The notes below the pieces were generated by a model that searched no databases, was not told the origin of the DNA, and saw only the letters and a list, made by a program, of their open reading frames with translations. From Enhydrobacter sp. (lineage in GTDB: Bacteria > Pseudomonadota > Alphaproteobacteria > Reyranellales > Reyranellaceae), in NCBI RefSeq assembly GCF_030246845.1, contig NZ_CP126889.1, forward strand, positions 5,265,001 to 5,329,000: a stretch of 64,000 nt of DNA, written 5' to 3'. The position numbers and the translations under genes were made by a program. Positions 1 to 8,215 of this stretch are shown piece by piece; within the stretch, counting starts at the first letter, position 1, and each line of letters starts with the position of its first letter.

Positions 1-2187
1 GCGCACGCCGCAGAAGATCAGCGCGTCGGCAAGCCCCGTGACGCCGAGCCCGATGCGCCGCTTGGCCTTCGCCTCCTTCTCCTGCTGCGGCAGCGGGAAG
101 CGCGACACGTCGATCACGTTGTCCAGCATGCGCACGGCGACCGGCACCAGCCGCTCGAGCGCCTCGAGGTCGAGCCGTGCCTGCGGCGTGAACGGCTCCT
201 TCACCAGCACGGCAAGATTGATCGAGCCCAGCAGGCAGGCGCCATAAGGCGGCAACGGCTGTTCGCCACAGTTATGGGCGTAGAGGCCATTGGCATCGAA
301 GGCGTTGATGCCGGGAATCTGCGCATCATAGACCTCGGCCACTCCCTCGGCTTCGATGCTTTCCACTTCGGCGATGAAGCGCTCGCGATTGAGCGCGCGA
401 CGATAGGCGGTCAGAAGCCCCCGCAGCCGCAGCATCTTGTCCCTGTCGGCAAAGCCGACCCGTTCGGCGAACAAGCGGACGCCGTCGCCTGCGATCACGA
501 GTTCATGCTGCGCGGCGCACTCGTAAAGCCGCAATCCGCCCTTTCCGTCGGAAATCGGCCGCCGGCCGGCGGCCCGTCGCTCGCGATAGACCACGGATGC
601 GATGCCCAGGCGAAGCAGCATGCGCTGGACCGCCTCCAGCGTGCCCAGATCGTTCTGGCTCAATCGCACGCTGACGCCCTTGGCCTGCGTTCCCTGCACC
701 GACCCATCGGTGTCGAACAGGCCGCGCAGCAGGCCGCGATGGAAATCGGAAGAGGTTCTTTCCATCGCCGGAGTGATCGTCTTGCATCCGGGCGCCAAGC
801 CCAACGTGCCGGCCAGCTTCCTGACCGCGCCGAGCGACAAGCGCCATTCGTCGCGGCCTTTCACTTCCACCCAGCCGGCGAAGTCGGCGCGATGCGGCAG
901 GGCACGCGCCGCCGCCAAGGCCGCCTCCATGATCCCGTTCACCCCCGGGTCGGCGGGCATTCCGTTGGCGGTCGCGGCGGATCTCCACACGCTGATGACC
1001 GCCTTGTCGTCCTTCAAGGTGCCGTCGCCCAGCAGCAGGCCGATCAGATAACCTTCGGCCTCGTCGTGATGGCCCTCCCAATGCGGTGCATCGCGATGAT
1101 CGTGCAGGACGATCTGGTCGCCCGGCCGGAGGTCGCCGGCGGCGACCCATTCAGCGTCGCGCGACCAGCGTGTCAGGCGCGTAACCTTCAGAACGGGATG
1201 ATCGTCGGTCAGGCGCAGGCTGTATCCCGCTCTGGTGCGCAGGCGCCGCACCCGCCTGGTGCCGGTCGCGAAAAAGCCCGCGGAACTGCTCGGATAGTCC
1301 CTGCCATCGACCCTGGCAGCGAAGGGACGTCCGATCAGATCCCGCACCTGCTGCGGCCCCTCGGCGGTATGTATCCAGGTTTCGGCGGTGATGCACGGAT
1401 TGGTCGCCTGGATGGTCTCGCAATAGTGCAGGTTGTTGCGTCGGTTGACGCGGTCGATGAAGATCACGCCCGGCTCGGCGCAGTCGTAGGTCGCGCGCAT
1501 GATGCGCTCCCACAGGCCGCGCGCCTTCACCGTCTTGTAGACCTTGCCGGCGAAGACGAGGTCCCAGTCGGCATCGTCCTTCACCGCCTGCATGAAGGCG
1601 TCGGTGACCAGCACCGAGACGTTGAACATGCGCAGCCGCGACGGGTCGCGCTTGGCCTCGACGAAGGCCTCGACGTCGGGATGGTCGCAGCGCAGCGTCG
1701 CCATCATGGCGCCGCGGCGCGAGCCCGCGCTCATGATGGTGCGGCACATCGCGTCCCACACGTCCATGAAGGAAAGCGGGCCGGAGGCATCGGCGCCCAC
1801 GCCCTTCACCGGCGCTCCGAGCGGCCGCAGCGTCGAGAAGTCGTGGCCGATGCCGCCGCCCTGCTGCATCGTGAGCGCGGCCTCGCGCACATTCTCGAAG
1901 ATGCCCGACATGTCGTCGGGGATCGTGCCCATGACGAAGCAGTTGAAGAGCGTCACCGTGCGGCCGGTCCCGGCGCCCGCGATCACGCGTCCGGCAGGCA
2001 GGAACTTGAAGCCCGACAGCGCTTCCTCGAAGCGGTCGACCCACAGCCCGGGCTCGCGCTCGGCTGCCGCCAGCGCCCGCGCCACGCGCCGCCACGTCGC
2101 CTGCAGGTCGGCATCGGCTGCGCCCGAGGGGTCGCGGAAGCGATATTTCATGTCCCAGATGCGCTGGGAAACCGGGGCCCAATCCAT
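1..2187 (-). CDS. nrdJ: Adenosylcobalamin-dependent (class II) ribonucleoside-diphosphate reductase, intein-containing, C-terminus beyond window
   Basis: Class II ribonucleotide reductase, which reduces ribonucleotides to deoxyribonucleotides using a thiyl radical generated from adenosylcobalamin. The minus-strand frame is open from the ATG at 2187 to the window edge. The N-terminal 264 residues begin MDWAPVSQRIWDMKYR and carry FKFLPAGRVIAGAG, LFNCFV, MQQGGGIGHDFSTLRP, SAGSRRGAMMATL and ETIQATNP, all typical of NrdJ. The frame then enters a 375-residue intein (271-1395) and resumes with CGEQPLPPYGACLLGSINL, so splicing restores the active-site sequence NPCGEQ, which holds the thiyl-radical cysteine and the catalytic glutamate. 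The 90 residues after the intein end at IGLGVTGLADALIFCG, so roughly half of a usual NrdJ lies outside the window. No clear ribosome binding site precedes the ATG; it lies 31 bases after the plsC stop, so the two may be cotranscribed. The cobalamin adenosyltransferase at 23802-24389 could supply the cofactor. Confidence 0.96.
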   Translation of the reverse strand, partial: MDWAPVSQRIWDMKYRFRDPSGAADADLQATWRRVARALAAAEREPGLWVDRFEEALSGFKFLPAGRVIAGAGTGRTVTLFNCFVMGTIPDDMSGIFENVREAALTMQQGGGIGHDFSTLRPLGAPVKGVGADASGPLSFMDVWDAMCRTIMSAGSRRGAMMATLRCDHPDVEAFVEAKRDPSRLRMFNVSVLVTDAFMQAVKDDADWDLVFAGKVYKTVKARGLWERIMRATYDCAEPGVIFIDRVNRRNNLHYCETIQATNPCITAETWIHTAEGPQQVRDLIGRPFAARVDGRDYPSSSAGFFATGTRRVRRLRTRAGYSLRLTDDHPVLKVTRLTRWSRDAEWVAAGDLRPGDQIVLHDHRDAPHWEGHHDEAEGYLIGLLLGDGTLKDDKAVISVWRSAATANGMPADPGVNGIMEAALAAARALPHRADFAGWVEVKGRDEWRLSLGAVRKLAGTLGLAPGCKTITPAMERTSSDFHRGLLRGLFDTDGSVQGTQAKGVSVRLSQNDLGTLEAVQRMLLRLGIASVVYRERRAAGRRPISDGKGGLRLYECAAQHELVIAGDGVRLFAERVGFADRDKMLRLRGLLTAYRRALNRERFIAEVESIEAEGVAEVYDAQIPGINAFDANGLYAHNCGEQPLPPYGACLLGSINLAVLVKEPFTPQARLDLEALERLVPVAVRMLDNVIDVSRFPLPQQEKEAKAKRRIGLGVTGLADALIFCGVR
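271..1395 (-). mobile_element. Intein with LAGLIDADG homing endonuclease inside NrdJ (375 aa)
   Basis: A protein-splicing element in frame within nrdJ. Intein residue 1 is Cys (codon 1395-1393); the last residues are His-Asn (codon for Asn 273-271), followed by the +1 extein Cys at 270-268. Block A reads CITAETWIHTAEGPQQV. Block B contains T63-D-D-H66. The two LAGLIDADG motifs are GYLIGLLLGDG (115-125) and LLRGLFDTDG (222-231), each keeping its acidic residue. Block H is seen as LSQNDLGTLEAVQRMLLRLG (245-264). Block F/G reads VYDAQIPGINAFDANGLYAHN (355-375, shown without its extein Cys). The block F position that is often His is Asn here (N364). The length fits inteins carrying a homing endonuclease, and both splice junctions look functional. 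The insertion lies directly before the catalytic Cys of the NPCGE motif. Splicing and endonuclease activity are inferred from motifs. Confidence 0.95.
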
Positions 2188-2218
2188 CGTCGAAACGTAA
2201 GCGCGGCGTTGGGCGATA

Positions 2219-2968
2219 TCAATGTTCTTTTTTCGTTCCTTCCAATGCCGCATTATCCACCAGTCGATCGGTGGCCGTCTCGATCCGCTCGCGCAAGGTC
2301 GCCATGAAAACATCGCGGTCTAGACCCGGCGCAATCGGCGGCAGTACCTCCATGGTGATCGTGCCCGGCCGCTTGACGAACTTCCGACGCCCCCAGAACA
2401 CGCCGGAATTGAGTGCCACCGGCACGACCGGCAGACCGAGCTGGCGATAGAGCGCCGCGACACCGACGTGATAGGGTCTGCGGGTCCCTGGCGCCACGCG
2501 CGTGCCTTCGGGAAAGATCACGATCGACCGGCCGCGGGCCGCCGCCGCCTTGGCCTGGCGGACGAGGCCGCGCAACGCCATCGCACCCTCGCCTCGGGAC
2601 ACGGCGATATTGCCGGCGCGGGCCATCGCCCAGCCGACAATCGGGATGAAAAGCAACTCGCGCTTGAGCACGATCGCGATATCGTCGAACAGCAGGGTGA
2701 AGGAAAGTGTCTCCCACGAGGACTGGTGCTTGCAGGCGATGATGGCCGGCCCTGCGGGAAGATTCGCGCGTCCGACGATCCGGTGGTCGAGACGACAGGT
2801 GACGCGCAGCCACCACAGCACGAAGGCGACCCAGAGTCGCGCCCAGGCGATGACGGCGCCGCGGGGGAGCAGCAACACCGGCGCGCCGGCCACCGCGATC
2901 ACTACGCTGCCGGCATACCAGCCGACGTTGAAGCAGAGCGAGCGCAGCCAGAGAGCGAGACCGGACAT
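2219..2968 (-). CDS. plsC: 1-acyl-sn-glycerol-3-phosphate acyltransferase (PlsC family)
   Basis: Transfers an acyl chain to the sn-2 position of lysophosphatidate in phospholipid synthesis at the inner membrane. The 249-residue protein starts with hydrophobic stretches (residues about 5-60). It has the acyltransferase block I as HQSSWET, a variant of HxxxxD with Glu in place of Asp, block II around GNIAVSRGEG, block III as FPEGTR, and a later VPVALNSG. The HxxxxE form also occurs in other alphaproteobacterial PlsC-like proteins, so activity is still likely. It sits just upstream of nrdJ on the same strand and is divergent from the zinc-ribbon gene at 3041. A related lysophospholipid or ornithine-lipid acyltransferase role cannot be excluded. 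Confidence 0.9.
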   Translation of the reverse strand: MSGLALWLRSLCFNVGWYAGSVVIAVAGAPVLLLPRGAVIAWARLWVAFVLWWLRVTCRLDHRIVGRANLPAGPAIIACKHQSSWETLSFTLLFDDIAIVLKRELLFIPIVGWAMARAGNIAVSRGEGAMALRGLVRQAKAAAARGRSIVIFPEGTRVAPGTRRPYHVGVAALYRQLGLPVVPVALNSGVFWGRRKFVKRPGTITMEVLPPIAPGLDRDVFMATLRERIETATDRLVDNAALEGTKKEH

Positions 2969-3040
2969 CTTGTAAGGGCACTTTTAGTGGCATAGTGTCG
3001 CCCCGCAAGCACATCTTCTGGTGCGGAGCCGCTCTCCTTC

Positions 3041-3787
3041 ATGATCGTCACCTGTTCCAACTGCAGAGCGCGGTACGCCGTCGATCCTTTGGCGATCGGA
3101 CCGACCGGCCGCACTGTCCAGTGCGCACGATGCAATCACCGCTGGTTCCAGCGGGCCGAAGGGCCTCCGCCGACGCCCGATATCGTGATCCGCCCCCAGC
3201 CCACGGCCACCAACGTGGCCGCCGCGCTGCCGGTGCCCGTCCCGCAGCCGCCCGAACCGAGCTGGGCGCGGCGTCTTTCGATCGCGGCGGTCGTCGTACT
3301 GGTCGTCGCGGCCGCGGGCGTCGCGGCCTACCTCCATCGAGGTACCCTGCTGGTCTATGCCGACAAGATCGCGGCCCGTCTTCCCAGCGAGCTGAGATTC
3401 TCCCGATCGACGCCTGCGGGGCATGCGCCGACATCCTCTCCAGAGGGCCCGGCGCCGGCGGAGGCGGCCGCACCCGCTGTCCCGCGCGAGGCACCGAAAG
3501 CCGACGCGCAGCCTTTGCCCGCCAAGCTCGAGGTCGATCTGGCCATGAGCAAGATCGAGCTGGTCGATGGCCGCTACGTCGTGCGTGGCGAGGTGACCAA
3601 TGTCGGCGGCAGCCCCGGCACGACCAGCAAGCTCGTCGTGACCTACAAGAAGGGCGACGACGTCCTGGGGACGCGCTCCTATCCCCTTAGGCTGGGCCCG
3701 ATCGCGGCCGGCGGCCGGCAGAGCTTCAGCCAGACGCTCGACAATCCGCCCGCCGGCGCGACCGACATCGTGCCCTCGGTCGAATAG
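3041..3787 (+). CDS. MJ0042-type zinc-ribbon, single-pass membrane protein
   Basis: 248 residues. The N-terminus is a zinc ribbon with CSNC (C5, C8) and CARC (C28, C31), matching the MJ0042-type finger found at the start of many alphaproteobacterial proteins. A proline-rich linker follows, then one transmembrane helix (about 79-98). The C-terminal domain (about 150-248) includes VRGEVTNVGGSPGTTSKL, a beta-sandwich-like region resembling DUF3426-type tails. The predicted topology is a cytoplasmic zinc ribbon with the C-terminal domain in the periplasm. The stop codon TAG overlaps the GTG start of hpt by one base, so the two are probably translationally coupled. The function is not known. Confidence 0.85.
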   Translation: MIVTCSNCRARYAVDPLAIGPTGRTVQCARCNHRWFQRAEGPPPTPDIVIRPQPTATNVAAALPVPVPQPPEPSWARRLSIAAVVVLVVAAAGVAAYLHRGTLLVYADKIAARLPSELRFSRSTPAGHAPTSSPEGPAPAEAAAPAVPREAPKADAQPLPAKLEVDLAMSKIELVDGRYVVRGEVTNVGGSPGTTSKLVVTYKKGDDVLGTRSYPLRLGPIAAGGRQSFSQTLDNPPAGATDIVPSVE

Positions 3788-4350
3788 TGACGCCCGCCCC
3801 GCAAGGCAGCCCGGGAGACCACCCGACGGTCAGTGTCCGGTTCTCCGCCGCGGAGATCGCCGCGCGGGTGGAGCTGATGGCCGCCGAGCTCGCGGGCAAG
3901 CTGCCGCCCGACACGCTGGTCGTCTCGGTGCTGAAAGGCAGCTTCGTGTTCGCCGCCGACCTCATCCGCGCGCTCAGCCATGCCGGCGCGGACTGGGCGA
4001 TGGATTTCCTCACGCTGTCGAGCTACGGCGCCGGCACCGAGACGAGCGGCCGGGTCCGTATCGTGCGCGACATCGTGGACGACGTGCGCGACCGCGACGT
4101 GCTGCTGGTCGACGACATCCTGGAATCGGGGCTGACGCTGAGCTTCGCGAGGAACCTCCTGAAGGAGCGCGGGGCGCGGCGCGTCTGGGTCTGCACCCTG
4201 CTCGACAAGCCGCACAAGCGCCGTGCCGACCTCAGGGCCGATTTCGTCGGCTTCGAGGCGGGCGACGAGTTCCTCGTCGGCTACGGCCTCGACTGGGCCC
4301 ACCGCTTCCGCGGCCTGCCCTACATCGGCGTGGTGGAGAAGAACGCGTAG
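3787..4350 (+). CDS. hpt: Hypoxanthine phosphoribosyltransferase
   Basis: Salvages hypoxanthine and guanine by transferring phosphoribose from PRPP. The 187-residue protein has the PRPP-binding signature VLLVDDILESGLTL near residue 100, preceded by VLKGSFVFAADLIR, both characteristic of HPRT. The C-terminal part includes FLVGYGLDW, another conserved HPRT segment. The GTG start overlaps the stop of the preceding zinc-ribbon gene by one base; the next in-frame Met is far inside the fold, so GTG is favoured. It converges with the DUF4175 gene that ends at 4395. Confidence 0.94.
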   Translation: MTPAPQGSPGDHPTVSVRFSAAEIAARVELMAAELAGKLPPDTLVVSVLKGSFVFAADLIRALSHAGADWAMDFLTLSSYGAGTETSGRVRIVRDIVDDVRDRDVLLVDDILESGLTLSFARNLLKERGARRVWVCTLLDKPHKRRADLRADFVGFEAGDEFLVGYGLDWAHRFRGLPYIGVVEKNA

Positions 4351-4394
4351 CTCCGGGCCGCGGGTGTCATGCTGGAGCGGCGCCCGAGAGATCC

Positions 4395-6935
4395 TCAATA
4401 GATCTTCATCAGGCGGTCGATGTAGTCGAGCTCTTCCTTGGGCCGTTCCATGTCGCCGGCGCGGCGGCGCAGCTCGTCGAGGATCTCGCGACTGCGCTGG
4501 CGGTCGAGCTCGAGCGGCACCTTGTCCTGGCCGCTGTCGACCGAATCGCCGTAGTTGCCTTCGGAGCGGCCGAGCGGGTCGCGATCCTCGCCCCGCTTCT
4601 CGCGGTCCTCGATCTCGGCGCGGTCCTGCCCGTTGCCCGGGCCGCGCTGGCGGAGCTGCTCGGCGAGATCGCCCATGCCCTGCTGCAGGTTGTCGAGCGC
4701 CCGGCGCTGCGAGCGGGCGGCGTCGCGCGGATCGCCGCGCCGCAAAGCTTCCTCAGCCTCGCGCATCGACCGCTCGGCGCGGCCGAGCTGCTCGGGCATC
4801 GGCATGCCGTTCTCGTCGAGCCGACGCATGAAGTCGCCGAGCTGGTTGCGCAGCGTCTGCTGGTCGCGGCCCTGCTGCTCGCCCCATTGCTGGCCCTGAT
4901 CCTGCTGGCCCTGCCCCTGGCCGCGCTGGCCTTGCTGGCCGCGCTGACCCTGCTGCTGCTGGCGGCCCTCACGCTCGGACTCGCCCAGGAGCTGGTTCTG
5001 CCGGCGCGACAGGCGATCGAGCTGGTTCATCATCTCGCGGCCCTGCCGGTTGCCCTGCCCCTGCTGGCCCTGCTGCTGGCCGGGCCGCTGCTGCTGCTGA
5101 TTGGGGTTGGCCAGCATGGGGGTGGCGTTCTGCATCATCTTGCGCAGCTCGTCGAGCAGGCGCTTGGCCTCCTCGCGCTGGCCGTTCTTCGCCATCTCGC
5201 GGATCTTGTCGAGCATGCGCTGCAGGTCGTCGCCGGTGATGACGTTGTTGGGATCGACCTTCTCGGCCTCCTCCATCATCCGCTGGCGCTCCGCCGGATC
5301 CTTCATCCGGTCGGCCAGCTCCTTCTGCCAGCGCGCCATCGAATCGTAGAGCTGCTGGATCAGCCGCTCGATCTCCTCGTCGCCCGCCTGGCGCTGGATG
5401 GCGTCGCGCAGGTTCTGCCGCGCCTGCTCGAGCTGGCGCTGGGCATCCGTCATGGAGCCCTCCTCCAGCCGCAAGGCCAGGTCCCAGAGGAGCTTCTGCG
5501 TGTCGGCGATCACCGGCTTGTCGCCGTTCTGCTCCAGCCGCGCCGCGCCCAGCCGCAGGCCGAGCTGCACGATGGGATCGTAGCGGTAGCTCTCCGGCCG
5601 GCCCTGGATCATGCGCATGCCGTCGGCCACGTCGAGGCGCAGCGCCCTGGGGTCGCGCGTGAGCTGCTTGCGCAAGACGATCAGCGCGCGCGCCGTCGGA
5701 TCGTTGAACACGCGCTCGGGCAGCAGGAAGCTTTCGACCGAGCTGCGTCCCTTCTGGCCCAGCGCATCGGTGGCGAACAGCATGACGCGCACCTTGAGGC
5801 CGGCCCACGGGCTGCTCGTCAGATCGCGCACGAAGCTGTCGCTGACCTTCTTCGGGCTGCCGCCGACCGGCAGGTCGATGCGCATGACCTCCGGCTCGTC
5901 GTTGTCGGTCAGCATGTCGGCGCCCAGCACGCTGCCGTCGAGACGGATCTGGAGCTGCACGTTCTTGATGCCGAAATCGTCGCCGGCGATGTAGTCGACC
6001 TTGGTCGACCATTTGTCGACGCTGATCGGGCGGCTGAACTCGATGGTCGGCGGCAGGTCGGGAATGACATGCAGCTTCCAGTGCGCCTGCTCGTCGCCGC
6101 GCGCCTCGAGGGTGATGTCCTTGCCGGACGCGATCGTCTGCTCGATCTGGTACTTGCCCGGCCCCACGGTCTTGAACTCGGTCGGCTTGTCGTCGATCAC
6201 GAGCTTGGGCGGATGGCGGCCGCGCGTGTCGTCGACGAAGCCCGCGAGCTTGCTGCCGACCGGCACGCGCAGGAGCTTGTCGCGGTCGGCCATGTCGAGA
6301 TAGATCGGCGGCAGGCCGGTATATTCGGGCGGCGCGATCCAGAGATTGGCCACGACCGGCGGCGGCGGCGGAAAGGCCGGCGTCAACGCCGCGGCCATGC
6401 GGTCGGAGCGCCAGCCGCCGGCGAACACCAGCGCCACGACCAGGGCCAGCACCGGCACCAGCCTGAGCGCCCAGAGGTCGATGCGCGCGACACCCGGATG
6501 GGCCGGCTTGTTGCGCAAGGCTGCAAGCCGCTCGGCCTCGCGGCGGCGATGCGCCTGCCACAGCGCCGAGGCCATCGGATCGCTCTCCCCGGCGGCCAGC
6601 CGGTCCTGCACCGCGACCAGCGGCCGGTGCGCCACCTCGCTGTCGATCTCCAGCCGGCGGATCGCGGCGTCCCGCTCAGGCCAGTGGAAGCCGCGGAAAG
6701 CCCACCATCCCGCGCCCAGCAGGCCGGCCGCGAGGACGGCCAGAAGGCCGGTATGGATCCAGGGATCAAGGCCGGCGAACAGGTCGAAATGCGCGGCGGC
6801 GACGAACAGCAGGATGAAGGCCGCGAACGGCATCAGCCGCGGCCACAGCCCCTCCCAGGCGAGCGCAGCCCACGCCAAACCGACTTTGCGGCCGAGGCCC
6901 GGCGCTTCGAACGGGGGGGTCTGGCTCGCGTCCAT
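4395..6935 (-). CDS. TIGR02302/DUF4175 family large membrane protein, Gln-rich
   Basis: 846 residues. Two transmembrane helices (about 32-50 and 60-79) are followed by a third near 150-172 and then a long soluble, probably periplasmic, region. The segment around residues 600-690 is strongly enriched in Gln, Gly and Arg (repeats such as QQQGQRGQQGQRGQGQGQQ), and the C-terminal half is rich in Arg, Glu and Asp and likely helical. This matches the alphaproteobacterial TIGR02302 family (DUF4175), whose function is unknown. The start lies 14 bases after the lysA stop, which places the gene third in an argH-lysA-DUF4175 operon, an arrangement I recognise from other alphaproteobacteria. Confidence 0.85.
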   Translation of the reverse strand: MDASQTPPFEAPGLGRKVGLAWAALAWEGLWPRLMPFAAFILLFVAAAHFDLFAGLDPWIHTGLLAVLAAGLLGAGWWAFRGFHWPERDAAIRRLEIDSEVAHRPLVAVQDRLAAGESDPMASALWQAHRRREAERLAALRNKPAHPGVARIDLWALRLVPVLALVVALVFAGGWRSDRMAAALTPAFPPPPPVVANLWIAPPEYTGLPPIYLDMADRDKLLRVPVGSKLAGFVDDTRGRHPPKLVIDDKPTEFKTVGPGKYQIEQTIASGKDITLEARGDEQAHWKLHVIPDLPPTIEFSRPISVDKWSTKVDYIAGDDFGIKNVQLQIRLDGSVLGADMLTDNDEPEVMRIDLPVGGSPKKVSDSFVRDLTSSPWAGLKVRVMLFATDALGQKGRSSVESFLLPERVFNDPTARALIVLRKQLTRDPRALRLDVADGMRMIQGRPESYRYDPIVQLGLRLGAARLEQNGDKPVIADTQKLLWDLALRLEEGSMTDAQRQLEQARQNLRDAIQRQAGDEEIERLIQQLYDSMARWQKELADRMKDPAERQRMMEEAEKVDPNNVITGDDLQRMLDKIREMAKNGQREEAKRLLDELRKMMQNATPMLANPNQQQQRPGQQQGQQGQGNRQGREMMNQLDRLSRRQNQLLGESEREGRQQQQGQRGQQGQRGQGQGQQDQGQQWGEQQGRDQQTLRNQLGDFMRRLDENGMPMPEQLGRAERSMREAEEALRRGDPRDAARSQRRALDNLQQGMGDLAEQLRQRGPGNGQDRAEIEDREKRGEDRDPLGRSEGNYGDSVDSGQDKVPLELDRQRSREILDELRRRAGDMERPKEELDYIDRLMKIY

Positions 6936-6949
6936 CGCTTCCTTTCGGT

Positions 6950-8215
6950 TCAGCTCTCCATCCAGGGCGGAAGCCGCTCGGCGGAGATCATCTCCTCGAT
7001 CGTGGGTCTCGGCCGGGTGACCGCAAATCGCGTGCCCTCGACCATGACCTCGGGCGCGAGCGGCCGGCTGTTGTAGCTCGACGCCATCACCGCGCCATAC
7101 GCACCGGCCGAGCGTACCATGACGAGATCGCCGGCAGAAAGCGGCGGCAGATCACGGTTCTGTGCCAGGTAATCGCCCGACTCGCAGATTGGCCCCACAA
7201 TGTCGCAGCGGATCGTGGCGGCATCGGGGCGCGGCCGGCGGACCGGCAGGATGTCGTGCCAGGCCTCGTACAAGGTCGGACGGATCAGGTCGTTCATCGC
7301 CGCATCGACGATCACGAAGGTCCTGGAAACGCCCGGCTTCACCAGAATCACCTCGCTCACCAGAACGCCGGCCTCGCCGACCAGTCGCCGGCCCGGCTCG
7401 AAGGTCAATTCACAGCCCAGGCCCGCGGTTTCCTTGCCCACAACCTGCATAAAGGCCGAGATCGCCGGAGGTTGCTCGTCGGCGTAAACGATCCCCAGCC
7501 CCCCGCCGACATCGAACCGGTCGATGCGATGGCCGTCGGCGCGGAGCTGGCCGATCAGCGCGCGCACCCGCGCGATGGCGGCCCGATAGGGCTCGAGCGT
7601 GGTGAGTTGCGAGCCGATATGCATGGCGACGCCGACCACGCGCAGGTTGGATAGCCTGGCGGCCTTGGCGAAGGCGTCGCGCGCGAGATCGATATCGATG
7701 CCGAACTTGTTCTCCTTGCGGCCCGTGGTGATTTTCTCGTGCGTGCCGGCATCGATGTCGGGATTGACCCGGATGGTGATGTCGGCCTTCACGCCGAGCT
7801 GGCCCGCCACCGCGTTCAGGGTCTCGAGCTCAGCCACGCTCTCGACGTTGATCTGGCCGACGCCGGCCTGCAGCGCCGCCGCCAGCTCGCCCGCCTTCTT
7901 GCCGACGCCCGAATAGACGATGCGCCGGGCGGGAATGCCGGCCGCCAGGGCACGGTGCATCTCGCCCACCGAGACGATGTCGGCGCCCGCGCCGAGATCG
8001 CCGAAAATCTTGATGACGGCAAGATTGCTGTTGGCCTTCAGCGCATAGCAGACGCTCGCGTTCAGGCCCTTCATGCCGTCGGCGAATTCCCGAAACGCCG
8101 CGCGCAGGGCGCCGGCCGAGTAACAGTAGAACGGCGTGCCCACCTGCCGGGCGATGGTCCTGAGCGCCACGCCCTCGGCATGCATCTCGCCGTCCCTGTA
8201 CTCGAAGAAGTTCAT
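6950..8215 (-). CDS. lysA: Diaminopimelate decarboxylase
   Basis: Final step of lysine synthesis: PLP-dependent decarboxylation of meso-diaminopimelate. The 421-residue protein starts MNFFEYRDGEMHAEGV, has the PLP lysine in YALKANSN (K60), the substrate-binding segments FEPGRRLVGEAG and GPICESGD (the Cys-Glu pair contributed across the dimer), and a C-terminal GAYGAVMASSYNSRP. All are canonical for LysA. The ATG overlaps the argH stop in an ATGA, so translation is probably coupled. The reading frame stays open upstream within argH, but the alignment start and the overlap support 8215. Confidence 0.97.
   Translation of the reverse strand: MNFFEYRDGEMHAEGVALRTIARQVGTPFYCYSAGALRAAFREFADGMKGLNASVCYALKANSNLAVIKIFGDLGAGADIVSVGEMHRALAAGIPARRIVYSGVGKKAGELAAALQAGVGQINVESVAELETLNAVAGQLGVKADITIRVNPDIDAGTHEKITTGRKENKFGIDIDLARDAFAKAARLSNLRVVGVAMHIGSQLTTLEPYRAAIARVRALIGQLRADGHRIDRFDVGGGLGIVYADEQPPAISAFMQVVGKETAGLGCELTFEPGRRLVGEAGVLVSEVILVKPGVSRTFVIVDAAMNDLIRPTLYEAWHDILPVRRPRPDAATIRCDIVGPICESGDYLAQNRDLPPLSAGDLVMVRSAGAYGAVMASSYNSRPLAPEVMVEGTRFAVTRPRPTIEEMISAERLPPWMES

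Noticed and set aside
503..2182. Two shorter minus-strand frames that could suggest a split or frameshifted gene
   Set aside because: They are off-frame readings. The frame with codons ending at positions divisible by three is open through the whole stretch and encodes NrdJ plus the intein without interruption.
274..2307. Long plus-strand open frame opposite nrdJ
   Set aside because: It has no recognisable domain and a composition (His, Arg, Gly and Ala rich) expected of an antisense frame of a high-GC gene; the minus-strand frame encodes NrdJ with all motifs.
4887..7076. Leucine-rich plus-strand frame of 729 codons
   Set aside because: It is the antisense of the Gln-rich DUF4175 gene (CAG codons read as CTG) and shows no real membrane-protein features.
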